In this document: in pieces, positions 1 to 8,301 of the stretch | How positions within the stretch are numbered: the stretch's first letter is position 1 | How the letters are laid out: each line of letters starts with the position of its first letter | Source: Microbispora corallina | GTDB taxonomy: Bacteria > Actinomycetota > Actinomycetes > Streptosporangiales > Streptosporangiaceae | Direction: 5' to 3' | Assembly (NCBI RefSeq): GCF_016863035.1 | Contig: NZ_BOOC01000002.1 | Location: 186,001-250,000 of the forward strand | DNA: 64,000 bases | Position numbers and translations under genes: made by a program | The notes under the pieces: model-generated | Databases searched by the model: none | What the model saw: only the letters and a program-made list of their open reading frames with translations | What the model was told of the DNA's origin: nothing

Positions 1-68
1 GCGCGGTGAAGAGTCACACGGCCCGCGGCATGGCCGCACTACGCATGGCACTGGAGCAGTTCTCATGA
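1..68 (+). CDS. ECF/SigE-type sigma factor, C-terminal end (5' part outside window)
   Basis: The frame beginning at base 3 reads AVKSHTARGMAALRMALEQFS and stops at TGA 66-68. VKSHTARGMAALR is the recognition-helix end of sigma-70 region 4 as seen in actinobacterial SigE-type ECF factors. The stop overlaps the ATG of the next gene (ATGA), so the two are translationally coupled, the usual layout for an ECF factor and its membrane partner. Only about 21 residues are visible, so the subfamily and start cannot be judged. Confidence 0.75.
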   Translation, partial: AVKSHTARGMAALRMALEQFS

Positions 69-727
69 CCTTCCCGCCCGACGACGAGTACGGCGACCTG
101 CTGCGCCGTGCCTTGCGCGCGGAGGCGGACTCGGTCGTGCCGTCTCCCGAAGGATTGGAGATCATCCGCACGCGCATCGAGAACCGGGGACTGCGCGGCC
201 TGCGGAATGTGATGTGGTGGCGCGTCGGCGCGTCCGTGGCCGGGGCCGTCCTGGTCGCGGGCACGGTCGTCATGCTCGTCCCCGACCTGCGCACCCAGGT
301 GGCCCAGTCCACCGGCATCTCGCAGGTGGGAGCCGACGGCAACCAGCAACCCGACACCTCCTCGATCCAGCGTCCCCCGGTACCCGGGGCGACGCACCAG
401 GTCGTCGTCCCCACCACCGGGGCGACGCACGGGACGCAGCACCCGACGCCGCCCCCCACGCACAAGGCCGGGGCGAGCCCCAAGCCCACCCCGAGCAGGT
501 CCGATCCCTGCGCCACGCCCGTCCCGAGCGCCGGGGTGGTCGAGCCGGAGACGACGAACGGCCCCTCCTGCGCGCCCGCGCAGACCCCGCCGCCGTCGTC
601 CCAGCCGCCCGCGTCCACCGCGACCCCGTCGGCTCCGGCGAGCGCGACCGTCTCGCCGACGCCCTCGCCGTCCCCGACGGCGAGCGACTCGTTGGCGCCC
701 GACTCGGCCTCGACGCCGGCGTCCTAG
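65..727 (+). CDS. Membrane protein coupled to an ECF sigma factor (putative anti-sigma partner)
   Basis: This 220-residue protein starts inside the sigma-factor stop codon (ATGA, 4-nt overlap). A charged N-terminal cytoplasmic part of about 50 residues is followed by one membrane segment (about residues 52-72) and a long Pro/Ser/Thr/Ala-rich tail that would lie outside the membrane. This matches the small single-pass proteins encoded next to SigE-type factors. I see no zinc-binding anti-sigma motif (HxxxCxxC), so the anti-sigma role rests on context. The last 28 codons are repeated in frame just beyond the TAG stop (746-817), so the tail may once have been longer. Confidence 0.68.
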   Translation: MTFPPDDEYGDLLRRALRAEADSVVPSPEGLEIIRTRIENRGLRGLRNVMWWRVGASVAGAVLVAGTVVMLVPDLRTQVAQSTGISQVGADGNQQPDTSSIQRPPVPGATHQVVVPTTGATHGTQHPTPPPTHKAGASPKPTPSRSDPCATPVPSAGVVEPETTNGPSCAPAQTPPPSSQPPASTATPSAPASATVSPTPSPSPTASDSLAPDSASTPAS

Positions 728-817
728 AGAGCGCCGTCCTCGCCGAGCGCGACCGTCACGCCGACGCCCTCGCCGTCTCCGGCGGCGCCCGACTCGGCCT
801 CGTCACCGGTGTCCTGA
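641..817 (+). repeat. In-frame duplication of the 3' tail of the preceding gene, beyond a TAG stop
   Basis: Codons 641-727 (SATVSPTPSPSP...DSASTPAS, TAG) recur at 746-817 (SATVTPTPSPSP...DSASSPVS, TGA), with a small internal deletion in the second copy. The second copy is exactly in phase with the first: after TAG 725-727 the frame stays open to TGA 815-817. A longer ancestral Ser/Pro tail truncated by an amber codon, or duplication of the gene end with its stop, would both explain it. Confidence 0.75.
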
Positions 818-854
818 AGACCGCCGAGCCCGCCCGTTTTGTGGGCGGCGTGGC

Positions 855-1595
855 CTACCAGCGGCCGCAGCGGGCCAGGAGCACGGCCGCGGCGGCGATG
901 CCCGCGGTCGAGGTCCGCAGCACGGTCGGCCCCAGCAGGGCCGGTACGGCTCCCGCGTCCCGGAAGCCCGCGATCTCCTCGTCGGTGATCCCGCCCTCGG
1001 GGCCGACCACGACGACGACGTCCCCCGGCTCGCCGGCCTTCGGCGGCGTGAGCCCGCTGAGCGGCTCGGCGGCCTCCTCGTGCAGGACGACGGCGAGCGC
1101 GGCGCCGGAGATCAGCTCCCGCACCCGGGCCGTGCCGGCCTGCTCGGTCACCTCCGGCAGGTGGAAGCGGCGGGCCTGTTTGGCGGCCTCCCGTGCGGTG
1201 CTCCGCCAGCGGGCGAGCGACTTGGCCGCCCGGTCGCCCTTCCACTGCGTCACGCAGCGCGCGGCGGCCCATGGGACGATCACGTCCACCCCGGCCTCGG
1301 TCATCATCTCGACCGCGAGCTCGCCCCGCTCGCCCTTGGGCAGCCCCTGGACCACCACCAGGCGCGGCCGCGGGGCCTCCACCTCGTAGCGGCGCAGCAC
1401 CCGGGCCGTCAGGGCGTCCTTGCCGGCGGCCACCACCTCGCACTCGGCGACCCGGCCCGCGCCGTCGGTCAGGTCGACGCGCTCGCCGGGCCGCAGCCGC
1501 CGGACGGACGCCGCGTGCCGGCCCTCCGGGCCGTCGAGGACGACCGGGTCGGCCGCGAGGGCGGCCGCGCCGGCCAGGAACACGGGAACGCTCAT
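855..1595 (-). CDS. rsmE: 16S rRNA (uracil-1498-N3)-methyltransferase RsmE
   Basis: RsmE methylates N3 of U1498 in 16S rRNA using S-adenosylmethionine. The protein has an N-terminal PUA-like part (residues 1-75) and a C-terminal SPOUT domain with the trefoil-knot signatures VVVGPEGGITDEEI and LRTSTAGIAA near the end, as in RsmE. At 246 residues it has the family length. The ATG at 1595 (MSVPVFLAG) was chosen because AGGAGG lies just upstream and the family starts here. It is the last gene of the hrcA-dnaJ direction, as in many actinomycetes. A tiny ORF with an identical RBS/start cassette lies just upstream and ends inside this ATG. Confidence 0.95.
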   Translation of the reverse strand: MSVPVFLAGAAALAADPVVLDGPEGRHAASVRRLRPGERVDLTDGAGRVAECEVVAAGKDALTARVLRRYEVEAPRPRLVVVQGLPKGERGELAVEMMTEAGVDVIVPWAAARCVTQWKGDRAAKSLARWRSTAREAAKQARRFHLPEVTEQAGTARVRELISGAALAVVLHEEAAEPLSGLTPPKAGEPGDVVVVVGPEGGITDEEIAGFRDAGAVPALLGPTVLRTSTAGIAAAAVLLARCGRW

Positions 1596-1686
1596 GCCAC
1601 CTCCTCGCCTGACGGCTCGGAGCCGCATTCGCGAAACGCGCAGTGCCTACCGATTCGCTCGCTCCGCTCGCTCATGCCACCTCCTC
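1589..1686. repeat. 18-bp direct repeat of an RBS/start cassette, 80 bp apart
   Basis: The + strand sequence CGCTCATGCCACCTCCTC occurs at 1589-1606 and exactly again at 1669-1686. On the minus strand it reads GAGGAGGTGGCATGAGCG: a strong RBS plus ATG. The 62 bp between the copies include the GAGCGAGCG doublet. The arrangement resembles a small insertion flanked by a duplicated target, or a local slippage duplication. Confidence 0.8.
1592..1675 (-). CDS. Possible 27-codon ORF between dnaJ and rsmE (MSERSERI...)
   Basis: The ORF starts at ATG 1675 after GAGGAGGTGG and ends at TGA 1594-1592, overlapping the rsmE ATG. Its first codons come from a duplicated 9-mer, GAGCGAGCG GAGCGAGCG, giving MSERSERIGR. 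The RBS and start are the same sequence as those of rsmE 80 nt downstream, so this looks like a consequence of an inserted or duplicated segment rather than a selected peptide. If translated it would couple rsmE translation to its own. Confidence 0.25.
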   Translation of the reverse strand: MSERSERIGRHCAFRECGSEPSGEEVA

Positions 1687-1721
1687 ACCCCGGGGCCACC
1701 GGCCCGTGGCCCGCGCGTGGG

Positions 1722-2855
1722 TCAGCGGCCGTTGAAGGCGTCGCGGAGCCGCGAGAAGAAGCCCTGCTGGCCGGGGGAGAACTTCCCGGGCGGGCGCTCC
1801 TCCCCGCGCAGCTTGGCGAGCTCCTTGAGCAGCTCCTCCTGCGGCGGGTCGAGCTTGGTCGGCGTCTCGACGTTCACGTGGATGAGCAGGTCGCCCCGGC
1901 CGTTCTCGTTGAGGCGCTGGACGCCCTTGCCGTACAGGGGGATGACCTGGCCGGCCTGCGTGCCCGGGCGCACGTCGATGTCCTCGGGCCCGTCGAGCGT
2001 CTCGATCGAGATCGAGGTGCCCAGGGCGGCCGCCGTCATCGGGATGTGCACGGTGCAGTGGAGGTCGTCGCCGCGCCGCTCGAAGATCGCGTGGGGCCGC
2101 TCGACGATCTCGAGGAACAGGTCCCCCGGAGGGCCGCCGCCGGGGCCGATCTCGCCCTCGCCCGCGAGCTGGATGTGGGTGCCGTCCTCGACGCCGGCCG
2201 GGATCCGCACCTTGATCGTGCGGCGGGTCCTGACCCGGCCCTCGCCGGAGCACTCCATGCAGGGGTGGCGGATGACGCTGCCGTACCCGCCGCACTGGGG
2301 GCACGGCCGGGAGGTCATGACCTGGCCGAGGAACGAGCGGGTGACCTGGGAGACCTCGCCGCGGCCGTGGCACATGTCGCAGGTGTCGGGGTGGGTGCCG
2401 GCGGCGGCCCCGGAGCCCTGGCAGACCTCGCACAGGACGGCGGTGTCCACGACGATCTCCCGCGTGGTGCCGAACGCGGCCTCCGACAGGTCGAGCTCGA
2501 CCCGGATGGTGGCGTTGCGCCCCCGCCGGGCGCGGGAGCGCGGGCCGCGGGCCGTCCCGGCCGAGCCGAAGAAGGCGTCCATGATGTCGCTGAACGGGAA
2601 GCCCGCGCCGAACCCGCCGGCCCCGGCGCCCGCGCCGCCACCGAAGGGGTCGGCCCCGAGGTCGTACATCCGGCGCTTGCTCGCGTCGGACAGCACCTCG
2701 TACGCCTGGGTGATCTCCTTGAACCGCTCCTGGGTCTCCGGGTCGGGGTTGACGTCCGGGTGCAGCTCTCGGGCGAGGCGGCGGTACGCCTTCTTGATCT
2801 CTTCCTGGCTGGCGTCGCGACGCACGCCGAGAGTCGCGTAGTAGTCGTTGGACAC
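1722..2855 (-). CDS. dnaJ: Chaperone DnaJ (Hsp40, hrcA-linked DnaJ2 type)
   Basis: Co-chaperone that stimulates the ATPase of DnaK and delivers unfolded substrates. The 377 residues show the J domain with HPD at 32-34, a Gly/Phe-rich linker (about 70-100), a zinc-binding domain with four CxxCxGxG-type repeats beginning at Cys142 ([32 protein letters not shown]), and the C-terminal substrate-binding domain. The GTG start at 2855 ([11 protein letters not shown]) abuts the hrcA stop TAA directly, so hrcA and dnaJ form one operon under the CIRCE element at 3904-3928. This is the usual position of the second actinobacterial DnaJ, apart from the dnaK-grpE operon. Confidence 0.97.
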   Translation of the reverse strand: MSNDYYATLGVRRDASQEEIKKAYRRLARELHPDVNPDPETQERFKEITQAYEVLSDASKRRMYDLGADPFGGGAGAGAGGFGAGFPFSDIMDAFFGSAGTARGPRSRARRGRNATIRVELDLSEAAFGTTREIVVDTAVLCEVCQGSGAAAGTHPDTCDMCHGRGEVSQVTRSFLGQVMTSRPCPQCGGYGSVIRHPCMECSGEGRVRTRRTIKVRIPAGVEDGTHIQLAGEGEIGPGGGPPGDLFLEIVERPHAIFERRGDDLHCTVHIPMTAAALGTSISIETLDGPEDIDVRPGTQAGQVIPLYGKGVQRLNENGRGDLLIHVNVETPTKLDPPQEELLKELAKLRGEERPPGKFSPGQQGFFSRLRDAFNGR

Positions 2856-3869
2856 TTATGACCCCGCCAGGATCTGGCCGACGTAACGCGCCACCGCGCG
2901 GACCGCACCCATCGTCACCGGATAGTCCATTCGTGTCGGGCCCAGCACTCCGAGCCGAGCCAGTTCCTTGTCGCCCGAACCGTACCCCGCGGCGACGATG
3001 GACGTGCCGCGGAGGCCGCTGTAGGGGTTCTCCGAGCCGATCCTCACGGTGAGCTCGGACATGCCGTGGGTCTCTCCCAGCAGGCGGATGAGGACGACCT
3101 GCTCCTCCAGCGCCTCGAGCACGTCGCGCAGCCCCACGCTGAAGTCGGCGGCCGCGAGGTTGGCCGTGCCGCCGAAGACGATCTTCTCCTCGTGCCGCTC
3201 GACGAGCGTCTCCAGCAGGACGGACAGGATCGTCGCGGCCACCTGCCGATCCTCAGGCGGCAGCCGGTCGGGGACGTCGGCCACGGTCTCCGGCACGCTG
3301 GACAGGCCGCAGCCGTCCAGGCAGCCGTTGAGGATGCCGCGCAGGTTCGCGATGCGCTCGTCGCCCACCTCCTCGGGCAGGTCGACGACGCGCTGCTCTA
3401 CCCGGCCGGTGTTGGTGATCAGCACGAGCATCACACGGCGGGCCGCCAGCGGGACGATCTCCACGTGGCGCACCGACGACCTGGTCAGCGAGGGGTACTG
3501 CACGACCGCGACCTGGCGGGTGAGCTGCGCGAGCAGCCGCACGGTCCGCATGACGATCTCGTCGAGATCCACGGCCCCGGCCAGGAAGGTCTCGATCGCC
3601 CGCCGCTCCGCGCCCGACATCGGCTTGATCTGGGAGAGCCGGTCGACGAACAGGCGGTACCCCTTGTCGGTCGGCACCCGGCCCGCGCTGGTGTGGGGCT
3701 GGGCGATGTACCCCTGCTCCTCCAGCGCCGCCATGTCGTTGCGGATGGTGGCGGGCGAGACGCCGAGGTTGTGCCTGTCGGCGAGGGCCTTGGAGCCCAC
3801 CGGCTCGTTGGTGGACACGTAGTCCTCGACGATGGCGCGCAGAACGGCGAGCTTGCGGTCGTCGAGCAA
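2856..3869 (-). CDS. hrcA: Heat-inducible transcription repressor HrcA
   Basis: HrcA represses heat-shock genes by binding CIRCE; heat and the GroE system control its activity. The 337-residue protein has the N-terminal winged helix ([20 protein letters not shown], then [19 protein letters not shown]) followed by the GAF-like dimerisation part, and ends LAGS. The open frame extends to 3944, but the TTG at 3869 (giving [10 protein letters not shown]) fits the family start and is preceded by AGGAGGTGA at good spacing. A CIRCE operator lies 35-60 bp upstream, implying autoregulation. Confidence 0.96.
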   Translation of the reverse strand: MLDDRKLAVLRAIVEDYVSTNEPVGSKALADRHNLGVSPATIRNDMAALEEQGYIAQPHTSAGRVPTDKGYRLFVDRLSQIKPMSGAERRAIETFLAGAVDLDEIVMRTVRLLAQLTRQVAVVQYPSLTRSSVRHVEIVPLAARRVMLVLITNTGRVEQRVVDLPEEVGDERIANLRGILNGCLDGCGLSSVPETVADVPDRLPPEDRQVAATILSVLLETLVERHEEKIVFGGTANLAAADFSVGLRDVLEALEEQVVLIRLLGETHGMSELTVRIGSENPYSGLRGTSIVAAGYGSGDKELARLGVLGPTRMDYPVTMGAVRAVARYVGQILAGS

Positions 3870-3903
3870 GGTGTCACCTCCTGTGCTTGGGAAACACAAA
3901 GCC

Positions 3904-3928
3904 TGGCACTCTGTGTTCCCGAGTGCCA
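3904..3928 (-). promoter_or_regulatory. CIRCE operator (HrcA-binding site)
   Basis: TGGCACTC at 3904-3911 and GAGTGCCA at 3921-3928 form perfect 8-bp arms around a 9-nt spacer. This is the GCACTC-N9-GAGTGC core of CIRCE, and it sits directly upstream of hrcA-dnaJ. Confidence 0.95.
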
Positions 3929-4027
3929 AGTCTACGGCTACCACCCCGCAGCGTGCGATAACACGATGGGCAGCCGGGGCAAGCGGACTGCAAATCCCCT
4001 ACAAGTGACATACGCGAAGCTTCCCCC

Positions 4028-4717
4028 ATGAGCGAGAACTTCCCCCAGGGGCCCGCCGACGCCACCGTCCGGCTGCCGCGGAACGCGACCCCCGGGCAGC
4101 AGTACGGGCCCACCCCCGCTTTCCCGCCGTCGTACGGCCCGTACGGCGCGCCCGGGTACGGCCCTCCGCAGGCGGCCGGTCCCGTCCGTCCCCGGCTCCT
4201 GTGGATCTTCCTGGCCTGGGCGCTGTTCGTCGTCCTGGTGGTCGCCGGCGTCGGCGGCCTCGCGGGAGGGATCTTCTCCACGATCGACGACACCGCGCCG
4301 GCCACGACGTTCGCGAGCGGCCAGACCGTGAGCGTCGCGCTCGACCCGCGGGACAAGCCGGCGATCTACGCCGCGGCCGACCAGCCGACCAACGTGCAGT
4401 GCCAGGTGGGGGACGGCCAGGACCCGTCCGTCACGCTGACCAAGCCCGCCGCGTCCCAGACCGTCTCGGTGAACGGCACGACGTGGGAGCTGCTGTTCGA
4501 CGTCGGCGTGCCGAAGGCCGCGACGTACCAGGTGACCTGCGAGGGCGAGGGCGTCAGGTTCGGCGTGGGCAAGCAGTTCGCGGCCAACGCCGGCAAGATC
4601 GTGGGGGGCGCCGTCGCGTTCCTTGCGCTGCCCGTGGTCGGCTTCCTGTCGGCCGTCGTCGTCACCGTCGTGGTGCTCGTCCGGCGAGCCGGCGCCCGGC
4701 GCCGCGGCGCCGCCTGA
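4028..4717 (+). CDS. Hypothetical membrane protein, two transmembrane segments
   Basis: I do not recognise a family. The 229 residues have a Pro/Gly/Tyr-rich N-terminus (about residues 1-55), a hydrophobic segment at 58-85 (LLWIFLAWALFVVLVVAGV), an external domain of about 110 residues with two cysteines that could form a disulfide (in NVQCQVGDG and YQVTCEGEG), and a second membrane segment near 195-220 ending in RRAGARRRGAA. The Tyr/Pro/Gly-rich head followed by a membrane anchor is common in actinobacterial envelope proteins. It faces away from hrcA and precedes DUF3097, which has its own promoter. Confidence 0.7.
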   Translation: MSENFPQGPADATVRLPRNATPGQQYGPTPAFPPSYGPYGAPGYGPPQAAGPVRPRLLWIFLAWALFVVLVVAGVGGLAGGIFSTIDDTAPATTFASGQTVSVALDPRDKPAIYAAADQPTNVQCQVGDGQDPSVTLTKPAASQTVSVNGTTWELLFDVGVPKAATYQVTCEGEGVRFGVGKQFAANAGKIVGGAVAFLALPVVGFLSAVVVTVVVLVRRAGARRRGAA

Positions 4718-4757
4718 CCGCCCGCGGCGCGGCCTCCGATTTGCTAGCGTTCCCGGC

Positions 4758-5567
4758 ATGTATGGGCGGGACGTGCTTTCCGGCGACTGGCGGCGGCCCC
4801 GGCGGGGGCAGATCCCGGAGGTCCCCGCGGAGCCCGACCTTGTCGTCGAGGACGCGGAGGGCCGGTTCTGCGGGGCGGTCGTGGCCTGCGACAAGGAGGC
4901 CGTGACGCTGGAGGACAGGTTCGGGCGGCGGCGGATCTTCCCGCTGACGCCCGCCGGGTTCCTCCTGGAGGGCCGGCCGGTGACCCTCGTGCGGCCGGCC
5001 GCGGGCCCCAGGGGTCCCCTGCTCAGCGCGTCCGGCTCCATCGCGGTCGAGGGCCTGCGGGCCCAGGTCGCCAAGGGCAGCCGGATCTACGTCGAGGGCG
5101 TCCACGACGCCTCGCTCGTGGAGCGGATCTGGGGGCACGACCTGCGGGTCGAGGGCGTCGTGGTCGAGTACCTGGAGGGCGTCGACGACCTTCCCGCCAT
5201 CGTCGGGGAGTTCGCCCCCGAGCCCGGGAGGCGGCTCGGCGTGCTCGTCGACCACCTCGTCCCCGGTTCGAAGGAGAGCCGCATCGCCGCCCAGGTGTCC
5301 GGCGACCACGTGCTCGTCGTCGGCCACCCGTTCGTGGACGTCTGGCAGGCCGTGAAGCCGTCCGCCCTCGGCATCCCGTCCTGGCCGGACGTGCCGCGCG
5401 GGGTGCCCTGGAAGGAGGGCGTGATCGCCGCGCTGGGCTGGCGGATGGACCCCCAGGAGGCGTGGCGGCACATCCTGGGCCGCGTCCGGACCTACGCCGA
5501 CCTGGAGCCCGAGCTGCTCGGCCGGGTCGAGGAGCTCATCGACTTCGTCACCGAGCCGGTCTCCTGA
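4758..5567 (+). CDS. DUF3097 family protein
   Basis: The 269-residue sequence (MYGRDVLSGDW..., KGSRIYVEGVHDASLVERIWGHDLRVEGVVVEYLEGVDDL, GVLVDHLVPGSKES) matches the actinobacterial DUF3097 family, whose function is unknown to me; its central part looks like a Toprim-type fold (conserved E, then LVDHLVPGSKE). The start is set by ATG 4758, 7 nt after a TAGCGT -10 hexamer (4745-4750), which suggests a leaderless mRNA; longer readings upstream overlap the previous gene in a poor frame. It converges on hemW with only 10 bp between the stops, a pairing conserved in actinomycetes. Confidence 0.9.
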   Translation: MYGRDVLSGDWRRPRRGQIPEVPAEPDLVVEDAEGRFCGAVVACDKEAVTLEDRFGRRRIFPLTPAGFLLEGRPVTLVRPAAGPRGPLLSASGSIAVEGLRAQVAKGSRIYVEGVHDASLVERIWGHDLRVEGVVVEYLEGVDDLPAIVGEFAPEPGRRLGVLVDHLVPGSKESRIAAQVSGDHVLVVGHPFVDVWQAVKPSALGIPSWPDVPRGVPWKEGVIAALGWRMDPQEAWRHILGRVRTYADLEPELLGRVEELIDFVTEPVS

Positions 5568-5577
5568 CCGCCGCGGG

Positions 5578-6804
5578 CTAGATGTACTCGGTCAGGTCCC
5601 GGACCAGGGCGTCGGCGAGCAGCCGGCCGCGCAGCGTGAGGACGGCCCGGCCCGCCTTGAACGCCTCGACCTCCAGCAGCCCGTCCGCCAGGGCCCGGGC
5701 ACAGGCCGTACGGGCGCGCGGATGCAGGTCCGCCAGCGGGAAGCCGCTCTCCAGGCGCAACTCCAGCATGACCCGCTCCACCTCCCGGTCCGCCGCGGAC
5801 AACTCCTCCCGGGCGTGCCCCGGGGAGGCTCCGCCGGCCAGGCGGGCGGCGTAGGCGGCCGGGTGCTTGACGTTCCACCACCGCGTGCCGCCGACGTGGC
5901 TGTGCGCGCCGGGTCCGGCGCCCCACCAGTCGCCGCCCGTCCAGTAGAGCAGGTTGTGGCGGCAGCGGGCCTCCTCGTCGAGCGCCCAGTTGGAGATCTC
6001 GTACCAGCCCATCCCCGCGGCCGTCAGCATCTCCTCCGCGATGAGGTAGCGGTCGGCCGCCACGTCGTCGTCCGGCATCGGCAGCTCGCCGCGGCGGATC
6101 CGCGCAGCGAGGCGGGTGCCGTCCTCGACGATCAGCGAGTACGCCGAGACGTGGTCGGGCCCGGCGGCGAGGGCGGCCGTCAGCGAGGCCCGCCAGTCGT
6201 CGTCGGTCTCCCCCGGCGTGCTGTAGATCAGGTCGAGGTTGACGTGCTCGAACCCGGCCTCACGTGCCTCCCGTACGGCCTGCGCGGGGCGGCCGGGGGT
6301 GTGCCGCCGGTCGAGGACCGCGAGCACGTGCCCGGCGGCGCTCTGCATGCCGAAGCTCATCCGGGTGAAGCCGCCCTCCCGCAGCTCCTTGAGGTAGGCG
6401 TGGTCCACGGACTCGGGGTTGGCCTCGGTCGTCACCTCGGCGTCCGGGCGCACGCCGAACTCCTCCCCGATGGCGTCGAGGATCCGCACGAGGTCGGCGG
6501 CGGGCAGCAGCGTCGGCGTGCCGCCCCCGAAGAACACGGTCTCGACGGGCGGGGCGGCGGCGCCCAGCACGCGGCGGGCCAGCCGCACCTCCTCGATCAC
6601 CGTCGCGGCGTAGTCGCGCCGGTCCGCGCCGGGGCCCAGCTCGGCGGAGGTGTAGGTGTTGAAGTCGCAGTAGCCGCAACGGGTCGAGCAGTACGGCACG
6701 TGCACGTAGAAGCCGAACGGGCGCGAGCCGAGGCCGTCGAGCGCGCCGGGCGGCAGCTCGCCGGAGGCCGGGACGGGGTCGCCGTCGGGAAGAACGGAAG
6801 GCAC
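5578..6804 (-). CDS. hemW: Radical SAM protein HemW (heme chaperone, coproporphyrinogen dehydrogenase-like)
   Basis: HemW carries heme to target proteins and was long annotated as oxygen-independent coproporphyrinogen oxidase HemN. The radical-SAM cluster motif CSTRCGYC is at residues 39-46 (Cys39, 43, 46), followed by the ETVFFGGGTPTLL SAM-binding motif, TTEANPESV and the HemN C-terminal domain. At 408 residues it has HemW length and lacks the N-terminal extension of true HemN. The start is GTG 6804 (MPSVLPDGDP), preceded by GGGAGA. Longer readings to 6897 are not family-like. Confidence 0.93.
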   Translation of the reverse strand: MPSVLPDGDPVPASGELPPGALDGLGSRPFGFYVHVPYCSTRCGYCDFNTYTSAELGPGADRRDYAATVIEEVRLARRVLGAAAPPVETVFFGGGTPTLLPAADLVRILDAIGEEFGVRPDAEVTTEANPESVDHAYLKELREGGFTRMSFGMQSAAGHVLAVLDRRHTPGRPAQAVREAREAGFEHVNLDLIYSTPGETDDDWRASLTAALAAGPDHVSAYSLIVEDGTRLAARIRRGELPMPDDDVAADRYLIAEEMLTAAGMGWYEISNWALDEEARCRHNLLYWTGGDWWGAGPGAHSHVGGTRWWNVKHPAAYAARLAGGASPGHAREELSAADREVERVMLELRLESGFPLADLHPRARTACARALADGLLEVEAFKAGRAVLTLRGRLLADALVRDLTEYI

Positions 6805-6924
6805 GTCTCCCAGTCTGCCGTCACTCCGGCGCTGCCATCGACGCCCCCAACCGGCTGCACATCCATATGGCACCACGGCCCAGGCGCAGGCGCCCACTCA
6901 GCCCGCCGTCACCCGGGCATGCCA

Positions 6925-6953
6925 TTGACGCCCCGATGACCGGGGTCTACGAT
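6925..6953 (+). promoter_or_regulatory. Sigma-70-type promoter of the chitinase gene
   Basis: TTGACG (6925-6930) and TACGAT (6948-6953) are separated by 17 nt, close to the housekeeping consensus. Transcription would start near 6960, directly in front of the dyad at 6963-6983. Confidence 0.7.
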
Positions 6954-6962
6954 CACGGCAAT

Positions 6963-6983
6963 TTACAGGAAACTTTCCTATAA
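6963..6983 (+). promoter_or_regulatory. Operator-like palindrome at the chitinase start site
   Basis: AGGAAA-C-TTTCCT (6967-6979) is a perfect dyad, extended by outer TTA (6963-6965) and TAA (6981-6983). It lies at about +3 to +23 of the predicted transcript, where a bound repressor would block elongation. The regulator is not identifiable from the window. Confidence 0.65.
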
Positions 6984-7003
6984 GAATTGCCCGGGAGGCC
7001 GGC

Positions 7004-8269
7004 GTGCTCATGAGAAGGACCCTCGCCGTGGCGGTCGCCGCCACCTTGGCGGCAGGGCTGGCTCCGGCGGCGGCCCAGGCCCATCCCGCCGCCCAGGACC
7101 GCTACAAGCGGGTGGCCTACTTCGTCCAGTGGGGCATCTACGGGCGCAACTTCCACGTCAAGGACGTGGAGACGAGCGGCGAGGCCGCGAAGCTGACCCA
7201 TCTCAACTACGCCTTCGGGTTCGTGGGCCCCGAAGGCACCTGCTACTCCGCCGACCCCTGGGCCGACTGGCAGCGCGGCGTGTCCGCCGAGGAGAGCGTC
7301 GACGGCGTCGCCGACGCCGGCGACCAGCCGCTGAAGGGCAACCTCAACCAGCTCAAGAAGCTCAAGGCGAAGCACCCGGGCCTGAAGGTCCTGGTCTCGC
7401 TCGGCGGCTGGACCGGCTCGACGTATTTCTCCGACGCCGTTCTCACGCCCGAGTCCCGGGCCAGGCTCGCCGCCTCGTGCGTCGACCTGTGGCTCAAGGG
7501 CGACCTGCCTGGCCTGCCCGCCGGCGCCGGGGCGGGCGTGTTCGACGGCATCGACCTCGACTGGGAGTGGCCCGGCTCCTCGGGCAACGACGGCAACGTC
7601 ATCCGGCCGGAGGACAGGCGCAACTACACGCTCTTCCTGGCCGAGCTGCGCCGCCAGATGCGGGCCTTCGACAGGAACACCCAGCTCACCGCGTTCCTCC
7701 CGGCCGCCGCCGCCAAGATCGACGCCGGCTTCGAGGTCGCCAAGGTCTTCGATCAGCTCGACTTCGCCACGGTCCAGGGCTACGACCTGCACGGCCCGTG
7801 GGAGAACCGCACCGGCCACCAGTCCAATCTGCTCACCGACCCCCGCGACCCCAACCCCGTCCGCTACAGCGTCGACCAGACCGTGCGCGACTTCATCAGC
7901 CGCGGCGCCCCGGCGCGCAAGATCGTCGTCGGCGTCCCCGCGTACGGCCAGGGCTGGACCGGCGTGACCTCCACCGGCAACGGCCTCTACGCCCCGGCCA
8001 CCGGCCCCGCCCCCGGCACCTGGGCCGCCGGCAGCGACGACTACAAGAACCTCGTCAACAAGCCGGGCAAGCGCTACCGCGACCTGCGCACCGGCACCAT
8101 GTGGCTCTACGACGGCACCGAGTTCTGGTCGTACGACGACCCGGCCGTGCTGCTGGAGAAGGCCGCCTACATCCGGCTCAAGGGCCTCGGCGGCTCCATG
8201 ATCTGGTCGATCGACCAGGACGACGCCAAGGGCTCCCTCACCTCGGCGCTGTACTCCGTCCTGGGCTGA
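7004..8269 (+). CDS. Secreted chitinase, glycoside hydrolase family 18
   Basis: Cleaves beta-1,4 GlcNAc links in chitin outside the cell. A Sec signal peptide (MRRTLAVAVAATLAAGL... ending AQA, about residues 1-26) precedes a single GH18 TIM barrel (to residue 421) with VSLGGWTGS and the catalytic DGIDLDWEWP motif; Glu188 is the proton donor, with Asp184 and Asp186. There is no chitin-binding module, unlike many actinomycete chitinases. GTG 7004 is chosen because GGGAGG (6993-6998) is 5 nt away; ATG 7010 is the alternative. A good promoter plus dyad lies just upstream, and a strong hairpin follows. Confidence 0.93.
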   Translation: MLMRRTLAVAVAATLAAGLAPAAAQAHPAAQDRYKRVAYFVQWGIYGRNFHVKDVETSGEAAKLTHLNYAFGFVGPEGTCYSADPWADWQRGVSAEESVDGVADAGDQPLKGNLNQLKKLKAKHPGLKVLVSLGGWTGSTYFSDAVLTPESRARLAASCVDLWLKGDLPGLPAGAGAGVFDGIDLDWEWPGSSGNDGNVIRPEDRRNYTLFLAELRRQMRAFDRNTQLTAFLPAAAAKIDAGFEVAKVFDQLDFATVQGYDLHGPWENRTGHQSNLLTDPRDPNPVRYSVDQTVRDFISRGAPARKIVVGVPAYGQGWTGVTSTGNGLYAPATGPAPGTWAAGSDDYKNLVNKPGKRYRDLRTGTMWLYDGTEFWSYDDPAVLLEKAAYIRLKGLGGSMIWSIDQDDAKGSLTSALYSVLG

Positions 8270-8301
8270 CGCCGCGAGGTGCCGCGCTGACGGCCGCGAG
8301 C

